Below, one piece after another: positions 55,241 through 64,000 of a stretch of 64,000 nucleotides of DNA (positions within the stretch are counted from its first letter, which is position 1; each line of letters starts with the position of its first letter). The stretch lies in NCBI RefSeq assembly GCF_000214595.1, contig NZ_AFIG01000001.1, forward strand, positions 186,001 to 250,000. The letters run 5' to 3'. Below the pieces are notes generated by a model. The model saw nothing but the letters and a program-made list of their open reading frames with translations. It was not told the DNA's origin and did no database searches. The DNA is from Methylophaga thalassica MP. GTDB taxonomy: Bacteria; Pseudomonadota; Gammaproteobacteria; Nitrosococcales; Methylophagaceae. The position numbers and the translations under genes are program-made.

Positions 55241-57679
55241 CTAGAAGTCCAGCGAATAACCAATGGTTAATGTTCGGCCACGGCCTTTAAAGTTACGGGT
55301 ATCTGAGCCATAACTGGTTTGGGATGAGTAGCTGAAATAATCCTTATTGAGCAGGTTTGTTACTCCAGCATGGATCTTACCGGTAGAGAGTTTATACGCC
55401 ATAGTGGCATCAATCAGGCCATACGCTTTGAACTGTTCTTCATCATCCCCGGCTTCTTCGTCGAAGTTACGATCAAAGTTATAACTGGCTTGTACAAATG
55501 AGGACAGTTTAGGAGTCCATTCAGCCTGCCAGCTGGCAATTAATCGATTGGGTGGAATATTTTGGCCATTCAGATCACTATCGACTTTACCATCTCCGTC
55601 AGTATCATGTCGGCCACGAATATAGGAATAACCTAAGTTTAGTTTATGGTCATCATTCACTTTCCAACCTAAATTGGCTTGTGCACCATTGATTTCCTGT
55701 TTTTCACGATCAATCGTGTAATCCGTTTTATCGGCGTTAGCTGAGAGTGTAGAACCCAAGTCAGAATCAGATTCATAATAACTGACTTCTAAATTCACTG
55801 ATTCCCAATTAAAACGCAGGCCAACTTCCCTATTCGTAGTTAGAATGGGTTTCAAGTCCAGCAGGCTTTCAACACTAGCGTTAGACACTTCAACACTGCG
55901 CAGCACTCGTCCAACATCAGGCATACCAAAGCCTTCGGAGTAGTTAGCAAAGACACTCATCCAGGATAAAGGACTAACAACAATCCCACCGTTAAACAGT
56001 GTTTCACTATAATCAGGATTACCACCTTGAACCGTTACACCACCACCTTTAGCAAACACTGTTTTGTATGTATCTACATTTATTTCCGTATTTTCATAGC
56101 GAACACCAGCATTTAGTACAACCTTATCGATTGGCTTAAATTGCAATTGTAAAAAAGGAGCATAATTTTTATGAATGATTTCTGGCGCATAACGTCGTCC
56201 AGTCAGTGCCAGGTTTTGTGAGGTGTTATCTCTTAATAAGTCCAGGCCTGTCGTGACTTTTAACTTATCATCAAACAGGCCATCTTTGACTAAGGTAAAC
56301 TTTGCCCCCTTCTTCACGGACTCAGTTTCAGTCTGATCAATTCTGTCAGGCGCCAATATCGGATCATAAAAACTGCTAGATCCTAGTGCACCAAACAATG
56401 CTTCAAACTCTTGTCTGTATGCCTGGGCGGTAAATTCCATCCCAGCTAAATCGTAATTTTGATATTTCATACTGGTGGTTAACACCCGATTGTATGGCGC
56501 CTCACCGACAGGGGTTCCTCTAACTGATGTGGTCGGTTCACCTTTTTCAATATCACCATCAACGCTGACATAATCATTGCCACCTTTGACCTGATAACGG
56601 TTGAGGGAAGCTTCTATGTGCTGATCATCGTCTATCCAGTAACCCAACTTGGTGAACAAGTCATAACTTTTCGAGTTCATAATGTCACCCTGCACATTAT
56701 CTACCCCGATTTCGGTGCCATCCGCATCCAGAAACACACCTTGTCTTTCATAACTCAAGCCCAAGGTATATTCAAAGTCATTTTTGCTGCCACTCAAGTT
56801 GTAATCCGTGCGATATCCCGAGGTTTCATCACCAAACTCACCGGTAGGTGTCGTCATTTGCACATTCATGCTTTGTTTGAGTGTGTCCTGACTTGGGCGA
56901 CGAGTAATAAAGTTGATAATGCCGCCTGTCGCACCTAAACCATGAATGGCGCTGGCACCATGAATCACCTCAACGCGTTCGACCATGGACATATCAATGG
57001 TGTGGCCATCACGCTGGCCGTCACGCAGAGGATTACTTTGCGGGATTCCATCAATCAGAAATAATGGCGAACGACCACGGAAGGTTTCACCACCACTGGT
57101 GAGCTTCTGACGACTTGGCGAGAATGAAGGCAACAAGTTACTCAGAATCTGAGAGGTGTCACTACTCATCTCCATTTGCTGTTCAATCTGCTCACGATTA
57201 ATCACTGTGACCACTTGTGGCGAATCTTTTAGTTGGGTGTCAGAACGTGTTGAGGTGATCAACATATCGTCTAATTCAACACTTTGTTTTTGTTTGGGTG
57301 TGACGGCAACAGGTGCTGATTTTTTGCTAATGGAATAACTGCCATTGGCTAATAAGGTCGCCTGTAAACCAGTATCAGCTAAGAGCTGAGTGATTAACGT
57401 AGATGGCGTGGCCGACCCCTGAAATCGGCCGGCCTGAATACCGGCGACGACATCTGGGCTAAAAGAGACCGTAATCCCACTTTGTACAGCAAACTGATTG
57501 AGGGCTGATTCAAGTGATCCGGCCTGAATATTAAAACGTTGTTGTTGAGTCACATTGTCTGCATGACTGATGTTGATAATAAGATCGGTGCTCACCAAAG
57601 CAGTAGTTAGCATTCCTGCCATGACGAGTTGTCGACTTAATGGCGATAAGCTTAAGGGTAAGAAATAGGCGTGTTTCAT
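55241..57679 (-). CDS. FecA-type TonB-dependent siderophore receptor with STN domain
   Basis: 812 residues: signal peptide to about 40, STN domain at 48-120 (FNIQAGSLESALNQFAVQSG), plug at 130-260 (TVINREQIEQQMEMSSDTSQILSNLLPSFSPS; ERVEVIHGASAIHGLGATGG), barrel ending GYSLDF. It works with the FecR and FecI genes directly upstream. Ligand is probably a ferric siderophore; the plug resembles hydroxamate/catecholate receptors. AGGA ribosome site. Confidence 0.93.
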   Translation of the reverse strand: MKHAYFLPLSLSPLSRQLVMAGMLTTALVSTDLIINISHADNVTQQQRFNIQAGSLESALNQFAVQSGITVSFSPDVVAGIQAGRFQGSATPSTLITQLLADTGLQATLLANGSYSISKKSAPVAVTPKQKQSVELDDMLITSTRSDTQLKDSPQVVTVINREQIEQQMEMSSDTSQILSNLLPSFSPSRQKLTSGGETFRGRSPLFLIDGIPQSNPLRDGQRDGHTIDMSMVERVEVIHGASAIHGLGATGGIINFITRRPSQDTLKQSMNVQMTTPTGEFGDETSGYRTDYNLSGSKNDFEYTLGLSYERQGVFLDADGTEIGVDNVQGDIMNSKSYDLFTKLGYWIDDDQHIEASLNRYQVKGGNDYVSVDGDIEKGEPTTSVRGTPVGEAPYNRVLTTSMKYQNYDLAGMEFTAQAYRQEFEALFGALGSSSFYDPILAPDRIDQTETESVKKGAKFTLVKDGLFDDKLKVTTGLDLLRDNTSQNLALTGRRYAPEIIHKNYAPFLQLQFKPIDKVVLNAGVRYENTEINVDTYKTVFAKGGGVTVQGGNPDYSETLFNGGIVVSPLSWMSVFANYSEGFGMPDVGRVLRSVEVSNASVESLLDLKPILTTNREVGLRFNWESVNLEVSYYESDSDLGSTLSANADKTDYTIDREKQEINGAQANLGWKVNDDHKLNLGYSYIRGRHDTDGDGKVDSDLNGQNIPPNRLIASWQAEWTPKLSSFVQASYNFDRNFDEEAGDDEEQFKAYGLIDATMAYKLSTGKIHAGVTNLLNKDYFSYSSQTSYGSDTRNFKGRGRTLTIGYSLDF

Positions 57680-57784
57680 TCTTGGTCCTGTTAATTAATT
57701 TAGATAATACGGTTAGCGATAACGCTCTTATCTAACAGGCCGAACGAGAAACCAGAATCGTAAACCCCTTAAACAAAAAAATAG

Positions 57785-58723
57785 TCAGGCAGGTTCAACT
57801 TGCGCCCAATAGCGGGTGAAATAACGGACTTTAACAGGTAGGGTACTACTGAGATTTTCTAATACAGATGACGTATTGTTGATATTAAATGCTCCAGAAA
57901 TACGTAGAGAAGCCACTGCAGCATCACAGCGTAGCGCCCCTTTATGATAGCGAGCCAGTTCATTGATAAACTGATCCAATCGCCAGTTACTGACAATCAA
58001 CATACCCTGTGTCCAGGCATCCATATTCACTGGCATTAAATTTAACGGGCTATGTTTTAATACATCAAAACTCATGCAATGTCCTGCCTGAACTTTGACC
58101 GCTTTAGTAGCTTTTTCGGACTTCACTTCCACAGCATGTTTACTGACACCGACCCAGGTCTCTCCATCATTACATCGAACCTGAAACCGGGTGCCTAGTG
58201 CCTTCACTGCTCCTTGTGCCGTTTTTACAATAAAATCTTGCGATGGCACGCCTTTGCCAGTCTCAATAATGACTTCACCACGGTATAAGGTTAACTCCCT
58301 GACATTGTCACTGAAGTTAACGTCTAAGGCGGTACTTGTATTCAGATACACTTTGCTGCCGTCAGCCAGCTCTATGGTTTTACGCTCGCCTGTACCCGTG
58401 CGGTGTTGTGCAACCAGACTAGACAGTGCTCTCTGTTGATAAGCCACGCCTCCAGCACTTCCCACGGTTAATACCACGACCAGTGTTTTGATTAACTGGC
58501 GGCGCGAGTGACGCGCTTTTCCCAAGGTCTCATGTCTGATTTCAGTCGGGACTAATTGCAATTGTTTTTGTAAACGTTCCACCCGTTTCCAGGCATCATA
58601 ATGACGGCTATCAGCAGCGAGCCAAACCTGATGTGCTTCGTGTATGACGTCTCCAGGCTGTGCATTCCGAAGATCCACAAACCAACTGGCGGCCTGAGTC
58701 AAAATATCTTCATTCAGCTTCAT
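57785..58723 (-). CDS. FecR-type anti-sigma factor
   Basis: 312 residues: cytosolic domain (AASWFVDLRNAQPGDVIHEAHQVWLAADSRHYDAWKRVERL), one membrane segment at 75-95, periplasmic FecR domain (LNTSTALDVNFSDN; GEVIIETGKG) and a terminal region LPVKVRYFTRYWAQVEP. The last block matches that of the heme-cluster FecR. It starts 3 bases after the sigma-factor stop and lies 105 bases before the receptor. Confidence 0.93.
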   Translation of the reverse strand: MKLNEDILTQAASWFVDLRNAQPGDVIHEAHQVWLAADSRHYDAWKRVERLQKQLQLVPTEIRHETLGKARHSRRQLIKTLVVVLTVGSAGGVAYQQRALSSLVAQHRTGTGERKTIELADGSKVYLNTSTALDVNFSDNVRELTLYRGEVIIETGKGVPSQDFIVKTAQGAVKALGTRFQVRCNDGETWVGVSKHAVEVKSEKATKAVKVQAGHCMSFDVLKHSPLNLMPVNMDAWTQGMLIVSNWRLDQFINELARYHKGALRCDAAVASLRISGAFNINNTSSVLENLSSTLPVKVRYFTRYWAQVEPA

Positions 58724-58726
58724 CGT

Positions 58727-59218
58727 TTAATCTTCGATCAGTAACAGACACTGCGTCATGGCTCGAATAAAATGTTTTCGAACGGTCGTTACCGACACAT
58801 TCAATTGCCTGCCAATTTCAGCGAAGGTCAACCCGTCCAGCTGGGCCAGCAGAAATATTTGTCGCCCCCGCTCACTCATCGTATCTAGCATGTGTTCGAT
58901 CTGTAATAAGGTATCGATAATAAGGTGATGTTCTTCTGCCGAAAGAATATGCTGCTCGGGCTGAACTTCCAGTGCATCAAGATAGGCCTGTTCAACAGTG
59001 CGACGACGAAAAAAGTCGACCAGCAAACCACGTGCAATACTACTTAAATATGCTTTGGGTGAGTTGAATTCATGCTCACGCCCCTTTATCAATACCTTGA
59101 TAAAAGTCTCCTGCGTGAGATCTTGAGCTTGCTCAACATTATTTAATCGAGAACGGATCCAGCTCTGAAGCCAATGATGATGCTCTGAATAAAGTGATTC
59201 CAGTGTTTGCACAGCCAT
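58727..59218 (-). CDS. FecI-type ECF sigma factor
   Basis: 163 residues from ATG 59218. Region 2: NVEQAQDLTQETFIKVLIKG; region 4: GRQIFLLAQLDGLTFAEIGRQLNVSVTTVRKHFIRAM. It would drive the receptor gene downstream when the FecR relay signals. The frame runs upstream to 59257 but overlaps the Fur box, so the later ATG is used. Confidence 0.92.
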   Translation of the reverse strand: MAVQTLESLYSEHHHWLQSWIRSRLNNVEQAQDLTQETFIKVLIKGREHEFNSPKAYLSSIARGLLVDFFRRRTVEQAYLDALEVQPEQHILSAEEHHLIIDTLLQIEHMLDTMSERGRQIFLLAQLDGLTFAEIGRQLNVSVTTVRKHFIRAMTQCLLLIED

Positions 59219-59242
59219 TATTAATAGAACTACTTCACAAGT

Positions 59243-59261
59243 GATAATGAGATACATTATC
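59243..59261 (-). promoter_or_regulatory. Fur box upstream of fecI
   Basis: On the minus strand GATAATGTATCTCATTATC, identical in all 19 bases to the box at 38568-38586 and 15/19 to consensus. Bases beyond the box (TGAA and AT context) are also alike, suggesting a common origin for the two control regions. Confidence 0.9.
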
Positions 59262-59353
59262 GTTTTGGAAATTATTTAGCAATAGTGGTGTTATCTGTGC
59301 GTTTGATTTTTAAGGATTATTTTTAATAAAAAAATAGCAGTAGCCTTTCAGTT

Positions 59354-59815
59354 CTAACTTGGCTCGCCAACCACTTTAAGTTTAGTAGCAATAAAGTCTT
59401 TATGAGAGACATAAAGCAAACTGGAGAGCTTACGAATCACATGCTCTTCAATGTCTTGTAATTCGTGATCCGCCCAGGCAATTTGCCAGAGCATTTCAAT
59501 CAGTTCAATTTTCTCTTGTTCATTAAATTGCTGATTAATATCGGCCGTAAAGTGATAAAAGTCGGTGGCTTCACCGTGAGCTCTTTCCGCTTCAGCAATC
59601 AGTTTCTCCGCATCGCTGTCTTCAACATCAAACTGACTGGCAAGGATCTGCTGCAACATCGCCTTTTCTGTTTCATGTTGCTCATCATCCACCGCAATGA
59701 TTTCAATCATCAACGCGACGGCCGCCAATACTTTAGACTGCTGCTGATTCGCTAAATAAGCATCGGTATTATCACCTAAGGTAGATGAAAATATCTGTTT
59801 TAGTTTTTCAATCAT
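59354..59815 (-). CDS. TerB-like protein
   Basis: 153 residues, helical, acidic, matching the TerB family: VLAAVALMIEIIAVDDEQHETEKAML, and the second half-repeat MLWQIAWADHELQDIEEHVIRKLSSLL; the Asp/Glu in each repeat are the metal-binding positions. Function in proteobacteria without a full ter operon is unclear. The ATG at 59815 has AGGAG before it; the frame extends upstream to 59923 into the C39 gene. Confidence 0.88.
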   Translation of the reverse strand: MIEKLKQIFSSTLGDNTDAYLANQQQSKVLAAVALMIEIIAVDDEQHETEKAMLQQILASQFDVEDSDAEKLIAEAERAHGEATDFYHFTADINQQFNEQEKIELIEMLWQIAWADHELQDIEEHVIRKLSSLLYVSHKDFIATKLKVVGEPS

Positions 59816-59861
59816 AGTTTTCTCCTGCAAGCAAAACCGACTGCCCGCAGGTGAATAAAGT

Positions 59862-61004
59862 TCATTTTTTATTAGCCGGACTGACGATGACGGCAGCTTG
59901 ATAGCGTGGTTTGCCGTAGCCAATCATGCGGTTAAACTCTTTGTGGGTGACGGGAATGTAACCACTGTCGGTGACACTTTTATTATCATCCCAGTCCACA
60001 TCCGGATCATGAAAATACACAAAGGTATCGGAGACAGACACCACCAAAATCCAGTGAGGTGATTTACTCTGATTGAGACGATAAGAACTAATCAGAACCA
60101 ACGCTAATGAACCTTTGGAGAGGTACTCTCTTAGCAAAGCCGAATCCACTGGTGCTTTCACTTGTTTGATATCAGATCGCGCTATTTTTTCAATAAAGTC
60201 CTGATGCACACATTCAATAACGGACTTCTTTTCTTCGCTACGCACACCATTGATAAAAGGAATATCGTCTGAGTTACAAACCAAGGTAGTTTTCAAACCG
60301 CGCTCATTAGCAGCTAGTGCCAAACCTTGTGGACTGCAGCCACCATGACCGGATGTCATAAAGATAGTGGTCGCTTCACGCCATAACTGCAATTCAAGCT
60401 GACGAGTGAGGGCTAACTCCGCATCCATACTCTTCATCGCCATCATCAGGCAAGCCGGTCCACAGGTAAAGTCGGTCGATTGAGAGTAATGTGAAACTTC
60501 AGGATGAGTCACTTCTGGTACATGATGCAGCACTTTCATCATGCGGATAGCATCTGCATGATCCTCATAGAAGTCGCTGACAATATCAAACGGCTGATAC
60601 CCCAACTTCTCATATAGCTTGATAGCGCCAAAATTATCAGGACGAACTTCTAGACGCAGAAAACTTCGACCGTCATCCAGTGCCTGCGTCTCGGCTTCCT
60701 GCATTAATTTGGCAGCAATACCAGCTTTGCGATAATGAGCATCAACCGCTAATGAGTAAACACGGCCAAGCGATGTGCCTTGTGAGTAAAGTAACAACAC
60801 ATAGGCCACCAACTGGTCGTTGCTTGTGGCCACCAGCAACAAATTGTGGCCTTTTTTGATCATCCATTTGAAGCTGCGCCTTGAAATACGATCTGTTTCA
60901 AAGCACGCTTCTTCTAACTTGCTGAGCGCGTTAACGTCATCAAGCGTCGCCTCGCGGAGTAAAAACTCAGCGGGCGTTATGGTTGGCATGTTCAGTGAGT
61001 CCAT
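59862..61004 (-). CDS. GNAT acetyltransferase fused to C39-like peptidase
   Basis: 380 residues. Residues 10-155 are a RimI-like GNAT domain (VYSLAVDAHYRKAGIAAKLM; LEVRPDNFGAIKLYEKLGY). Residues 165-380 are a papain-like C39-type domain with catalytic Cys in FTCGPACLMMAM and the His-Asp pair in PHWILVV and FHDPDVD. The fusion suggests one enzyme that cuts a peptide and one that acylates an amine. It overlaps the DUF2817 gene upstream, and a RimK-like ligase is divergent; this is the set described for RLAN-type ATP-grasp neighbourhoods. The ATG at 61004 or 60989. Confidence 0.9.
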   Translation of the reverse strand: MDSLNMPTITPAEFLLREATLDDVNALSKLEEACFETDRISRRSFKWMIKKGHNLLLVATSNDQLVAYVLLLYSQGTSLGRVYSLAVDAHYRKAGIAAKLMQEAETQALDDGRSFLRLEVRPDNFGAIKLYEKLGYQPFDIVSDFYEDHADAIRMMKVLHHVPEVTHPEVSHYSQSTDFTCGPACLMMAMKSMDAELALTRQLELQLWREATTIFMTSGHGGCSPQGLALAANERGLKTTLVCNSDDIPFINGVRSEEKKSVIECVHQDFIEKIARSDIKQVKAPVDSALLREYLSKGSLALVLISSYRLNQSKSPHWILVVSVSDTFVYFHDPDVDWDDNKSVTDSGYIPVTHKEFNRMIGYGKPRYQAAVIVSPANKK

Positions 61005-62040
61005 CTAATGCCATTTCGATAACCTGGCGGCCACGGAAAAGAACCAGTTCCTGCCATTGTTTTTGATCGGGGCAGAAAAAGTCCTGCATAGCATGTTTTA
61101 CTTCCATGGTGGCATCATCAGACCAGTCAATTTTGCCTTTTTGTTGTAGTTTTTGATCATCAGATAACACCTGCAACATCTGCTGAGTACCAAATGTGCC
61201 GAACTCTAAGGTAATAAAACAGATGTTATCGCCTTGTTTATGCCAATAGTAATCATGTAAGCCAAACTTCAAACCTGAGCTGGATGTGCCCAAAGAAGGT
61301 TCTGTCACCGTAGCGCCAAATAATTCAACCGCATATTGATGTCCTTGACTACCCACATCGTGCTCACAAATAAGCTCACCAAAACCATAGGGGCCAAGAC
61401 CACTGTGAATATCGATCACAATCACTTGTTTACGCTTGGCCGGTTTAATCTGAGCTACTAATTGCTCAATCAGTTGACGAGACCAGCTTGGCTCTTTACC
61501 ACCATAGTAGGGGGCTGAAGGTTGCTCATATTGGCCTTCTGATAATAAATCAAATTTTTCTCTATCTTGGGCCACGGTGTGGATATCTGTTTTACCCTGC
61601 TCAAGCTCTTTCCAGATTTCAGCACCTTTCGATGCTGGCAGCTCGCTCTCAAAATCAACAAAGTTACGATTGAGATCAATACCTTGATCATCACCACGGC
61701 TGGCCCAGGCAAACCCCCAAGGGTTAATGGCATGAACAAGTATCACACACACATCGGGAGGAAGACGACGATAACGCGTGACAAAATCCGCTTGAATGGC
61801 AGAACCGACACCACCTTCAACCCCATGCAGACCAGAAATCAGCACGATGACATTTTCTGCTTTTGGATTGCCCGCCCAAGCGATGTCACAAAATAGCTTT
61901 TCGTTTTTAGGGCCTTTTAGTGGATGAGGATGATGCGTTAACCTTTCAATAATCGAGCTGGTTTCAACATTATTGATGAATTTATCTCTTGCGCTGGAAT
62001 AGCGCTGCGAAAATACGCTTAAAACTGCATCTGCATACAT
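60967..62040 (-). CDS. DUF2817 zinc carboxypeptidase-like protein (M14-like)
   Basis: 357 residues. Zinc motif HGVEGG (HxxE), Arg-containing DLNRNF, third ligand in IDIHSG and the catalytic Glu in LEFGTFG, so all M14-type active-site pieces are visible. It probably trims an amino acid from a peptide or hydrolyses an amide. The ATG at 62040 has AGGAGG just before. Its 3' end overlaps the GNAT/C39 gene by 38 bases. Confidence 0.9.
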   Translation of the reverse strand: MYADAVLSVFSQRYSSARDKFINNVETSSIIERLTHHPHPLKGPKNEKLFCDIAWAGNPKAENVIVLISGLHGVEGGVGSAIQADFVTRYRRLPPDVCVILVHAINPWGFAWASRGDDQGIDLNRNFVDFESELPASKGAEIWKELEQGKTDIHTVAQDREKFDLLSEGQYEQPSAPYYGGKEPSWSRQLIEQLVAQIKPAKRKQVIVIDIHSGLGPYGFGELICEHDVGSQGHQYAVELFGATVTEPSLGTSSSGLKFGLHDYYWHKQGDNICFITLEFGTFGTQQMLQVLSDDQKLQQKGKIDWSDDATMEVKHAMQDFFCPDQKQWQELVLFRGRQVIEMALDGLTEHANHNAR

Positions 62041-62205
62041 TTTAACGGGCCTCCTGTGCAAAATTTTCGCGAAGGATATGTGAGTTTTGCCATTTTGACC
62101 AGCAAATAAAAAGGGATGCAAAATTTTTTATCACATCCCCTGTCTATTCACTTTATGATTCGCTTTTAAAAAGCACCACTATGCGACCAACAGTAAGGAC
62201 AAGCC

Positions 62206-63681
62206 ATGACTAAGCACTTGATAATAGTTGAAAATATTGACGATTGGAGTCCTTACTTCCCCAGCGAGCAAGTAATTGATGTCGATACCTATCTACAATC
62301 CCTGTCGCAAAATACACACTCACCTGCGCAAATCCTTAATTTATGCCGAAGTCTGGATTATCTCAGCCGCGGCTATTATTGCTCGATGGTGGCTGAAGCA
62401 CGCGGTCATCGTGTATTACCCGGTCTACGGACGATTAACGACCTGTCCCGTAAAAGTCTTTACGCCTATGATCTGTCGGACTTATCCACACAATTGGATA
62501 AGCAGCTCAGTACCACCTCAGCCGAAAGTTTTGTATTAAAAATCTGTTTTGGACAAACGCCCGTCACCTCATTACAAAAACTAGCCCGACAAATATTTGA
62601 ACAATTCCCTTGCCCGATTCTGGAAGTCGAGTTTAGTTTTAACGCCCACTGGATTATCAGCCAGATCAAAGCCGGTGCGATTAATAAACTGACTGAAACA
62701 GAGCAAGACTTCTTTGCTGAAGCGCTGGATAGCTTTAGTCATCGCTTATGGCGAAAACCAGCCAAACGCCGTCAATTTCGTTACGACATGGCCATTTTAC
62801 ATAACCCTAAAGAAACGATGCCACCGAGCGATATGGCAGCTTTGAAGAAGTTCATTAGCAGCGGTCGCCGTATTGGTATTGATGTGGAACTGATCACGCC
62901 GAAAGATTACATCCGTCTCGCTGAATATGATGCCTTGTTTATTCGTGAAACCACGGCCACACATAATCACACCTATAAGTTTGCCCGTCGCGCAGAAAGT
63001 GAAGGCTTGGTGGTCATTGATGATCCAACCTCGATCATTCGCTGTACCAATAAAATTTATTTAAAAGAACTGCTATCCGCTAACAATCTACCAATGCCGG
63101 ATTCACACCTGCTATATCGCAATGATACGGCTGGTTTAGACAAACTCTGTGAGACAGCGACCTTCCCATTGGTAATGAAAATCCCTGACGGCGCTTTTTC
63201 AAAAGGTGTGATTAAGGTGAACAACGCGGACGAACTTCGCGAGCAAGCGCCCGCCTTCTTTCAGCAGTCGGCTATTATTCTGTTACAGGAATTTATGTAT
63301 ACCGATTATGATTGGCGTATCGGTATGTTTAATAACAAACCTATCTACGCCTGCCAGTACTTTATGAGTAAAGGACATTGGCAAATCTACAATCACAACA
63401 CCAAGAAAGGCACATCCAGTGGTAAATCTTCCGCTATCCCTATGAGCGAAGTTCCTGAAAAAGTACTGAAAATTGCGACAAAAGCCGCGAAGTTGATAGG
63501 AAATGGTCTGTATGGCCTCGATATCAAACAAAGTGGTAATCGTATTGTGATTATTGAAATCAATGACAACCCCAGTATCGATAGTGGTGTTGAAGATAAT
63601 TATCTCGGTATGGCGTTATACGATGACATTATGCGAGAGTTTTTAAGGCGGCTGGAAGAACGCCGGGCTGCCAGCCATTAA
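62206..63681 (+). CDS. RimK-like ATP-grasp ligase with RLAN N-terminal domain
   Basis: 491 residues. The N-terminal 180 residues match the RimK-like ATP-grasp N-terminal (RLAN) domain: HLIIVENIDDWSPYFP, LDYLSRGYYCSMVAEARGHRVLPGL. The ATP-grasp domain at 260-485 has FPLVMKIPDGAFSKGV, LLQEFMYTDYDWRIGM and the metal-binding IEINDNPS. Enzymes of this type join amino acids to a carboxylate through an acyl phosphate. Divergent from the DUF2817 and GNAT/C39 genes, with 165 bases between starts; they probably form one pathway. Substrate unknown. Confidence 0.93.
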   Translation: MTKHLIIVENIDDWSPYFPSEQVIDVDTYLQSLSQNTHSPAQILNLCRSLDYLSRGYYCSMVAEARGHRVLPGLRTINDLSRKSLYAYDLSDLSTQLDKQLSTTSAESFVLKICFGQTPVTSLQKLARQIFEQFPCPILEVEFSFNAHWIISQIKAGAINKLTETEQDFFAEALDSFSHRLWRKPAKRRQFRYDMAILHNPKETMPPSDMAALKKFISSGRRIGIDVELITPKDYIRLAEYDALFIRETTATHNHTYKFARRAESEGLVVIDDPTSIIRCTNKIYLKELLSANNLPMPDSHLLYRNDTAGLDKLCETATFPLVMKIPDGAFSKGVIKVNNADELREQAPAFFQQSAIILLQEFMYTDYDWRIGMFNNKPIYACQYFMSKGHWQIYNHNTKKGTSSGKSSAIPMSEVPEKVLKIATKAAKLIGNGLYGLDIKQSGNRIVIIEINDNPSIDSGVEDNYLGMALYDDIMREFLRRLEERRAASH

Positions 63682-63695
63682 CCTGCTGTTACAAA

Positions 63696-63727
63696 CAAAA
63701 AAGGCGCTGAAATTCAGCGCCTTTTTT
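63696..63727. terminator. Bidirectional terminator after the ATP-grasp gene
   Basis: A 9-bp perfect stem GGCGCTGAA/TTCAGCGCC around one A, flanked by A6 on the left and T6 on the right. It separates the convergent ligase and receptor genes and works on both strands. Confidence 0.93.
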
Positions 63728-63748
63728 GTTTAACAAGCCCTTTCTAGC

Positions 63749-64000
63749 TTAGAAGCTATAACTTGCCCCGACATGAAGGTAACGTTTTTCACCAACGAAG
63801 TAGCGATAGCCATCAGGGTTTACACCAGGAATTGGTCTGAAGTCAGCACGTTCGGCATATTCAGTATTAAATAAGTTTTGAACTCTTCCATATAGTTTTA
63901 GGTTTTCAGTTAATTGATGCGAGGCATGAAGATTAAACACATCATGTCCATCATACTTAGCAGTATTCCCATCATTAATGTAATACTCACCCATATGTTC
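63749..64000 (-). CDS. TonB-dependent receptor, C-terminal end only
   Basis: The last 83 codons of a receptor that continues past the window: FNLHASHQLTENLKLYGRVQNLFNTEYAERADF and a barrel end reading YLHVGASYSF with the terminal Phe. The vitamin B12/BtuB-like VQNLFNTEYAE element is common. No ligand can be assigned. Confidence 0.88.
   Translation of the reverse strand, partial: EHMGEYYINDGNTAKYDGHDVFNLHASHQLTENLKLYGRVQNLFNTEYAERADFRPIPGVNPDGYRYFVGEKRYLHVGASYSF

Noticed and set aside
59243-59257. Longer start of the second FecI gene
   Set aside because: The first codons overlap the Fur box; the ATG at 59218 gives the normal family start.
1-64000. tRNA, rRNA, CRISPR arrays, prophage or insertion-sequence genes
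   Set aside because: I looked on both strands and saw no tRNA-like ends, regular spaced repeats, transposase or phage structural proteins; a covariance search could still find a small RNA.

Overview
The window looks like chromosomal DNA of a marine methylotrophic gammaproteobacterium, most likely Methylophaga. The flavin monooxygenase at 1527-2897 has the 456-residue length and, as far as memory allows, the sequence of the trimethylamine monooxygenase (Tmm/bFMO) crystallised from Methylophaga. A lanthanide-type PQQ methanol dehydrogenase (XoxF) lies at 9918-11693. No database search was run, so all family names come from reading the proteins.

Layout. 1-9 kb: the 3' end of a NarL-type response regulator and a PAS protein; tmm with a cupin partner, closed by a clear terminator; a MOSC protein; then a leftward block of two related class I glutamine amidotransferases, a class III aminotransferase, a YiiM-like MOSC protein and a two-component system. 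9-16 kb: LysR regulator, solitary xoxF, LysE exporter, DinB protein, RlmJ, a diguanylate cyclase and a secreted hydroxyisourate hydrolase. 16.8-17.9 kb: two small genes of unknown function, each followed by an integron-type attC site, with no integrase in the window. 18-30 kb: a lipid-kinase/PAP2/DUF1206 operon, an autotransporter, an M23 peptidase, a GGDEF/EAL protein and small secreted proteins. 30-38 kb: ordinary accessory genes (exporters, a YdcZ-type transporter pair, LysR, cold-shock protein, MarR with its probable operators).

38.5-59.3 kb is an iron and heme island with three outer-membrane uptake units. Unit 1 (38.5-48.2 kb) has FecR, a STN-type TonB receptor, a hemophilin-like secreted protein, a Slam/DUF560 outer-membrane translocon (type XI secretion), a TPR protein, heme oxygenase, DUF454 and a FecI-type sigma factor. 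It reads as a complete heme scavenging route: export the hemophore through Slam, recapture it at the receptor, open heme with the oxygenase, and control the set by Fur and cell-surface signalling. Unit 2 (48.4-55.2 kb) has an AraC regulator divergent from a siderophore-type receptor, followed by DUF3325, DUF3649 and PepSY membrane proteins. Unit 3 (55.2-59.3 kb) is a standard FecI-FecR-FecA set. Near-consensus Fur boxes precede the units, and two of them are identical.

59.3-63.7 kb carries a TerB-like protein and a compact module of a GNAT/C39-peptidase fusion, a DUF2817 zinc peptidase and a divergent RimK-like ATP-grasp ligase, a candidate uncharacterised peptide-modifying pathway. The window closes with the C-terminus of a fourth TonB-dependent receptor.
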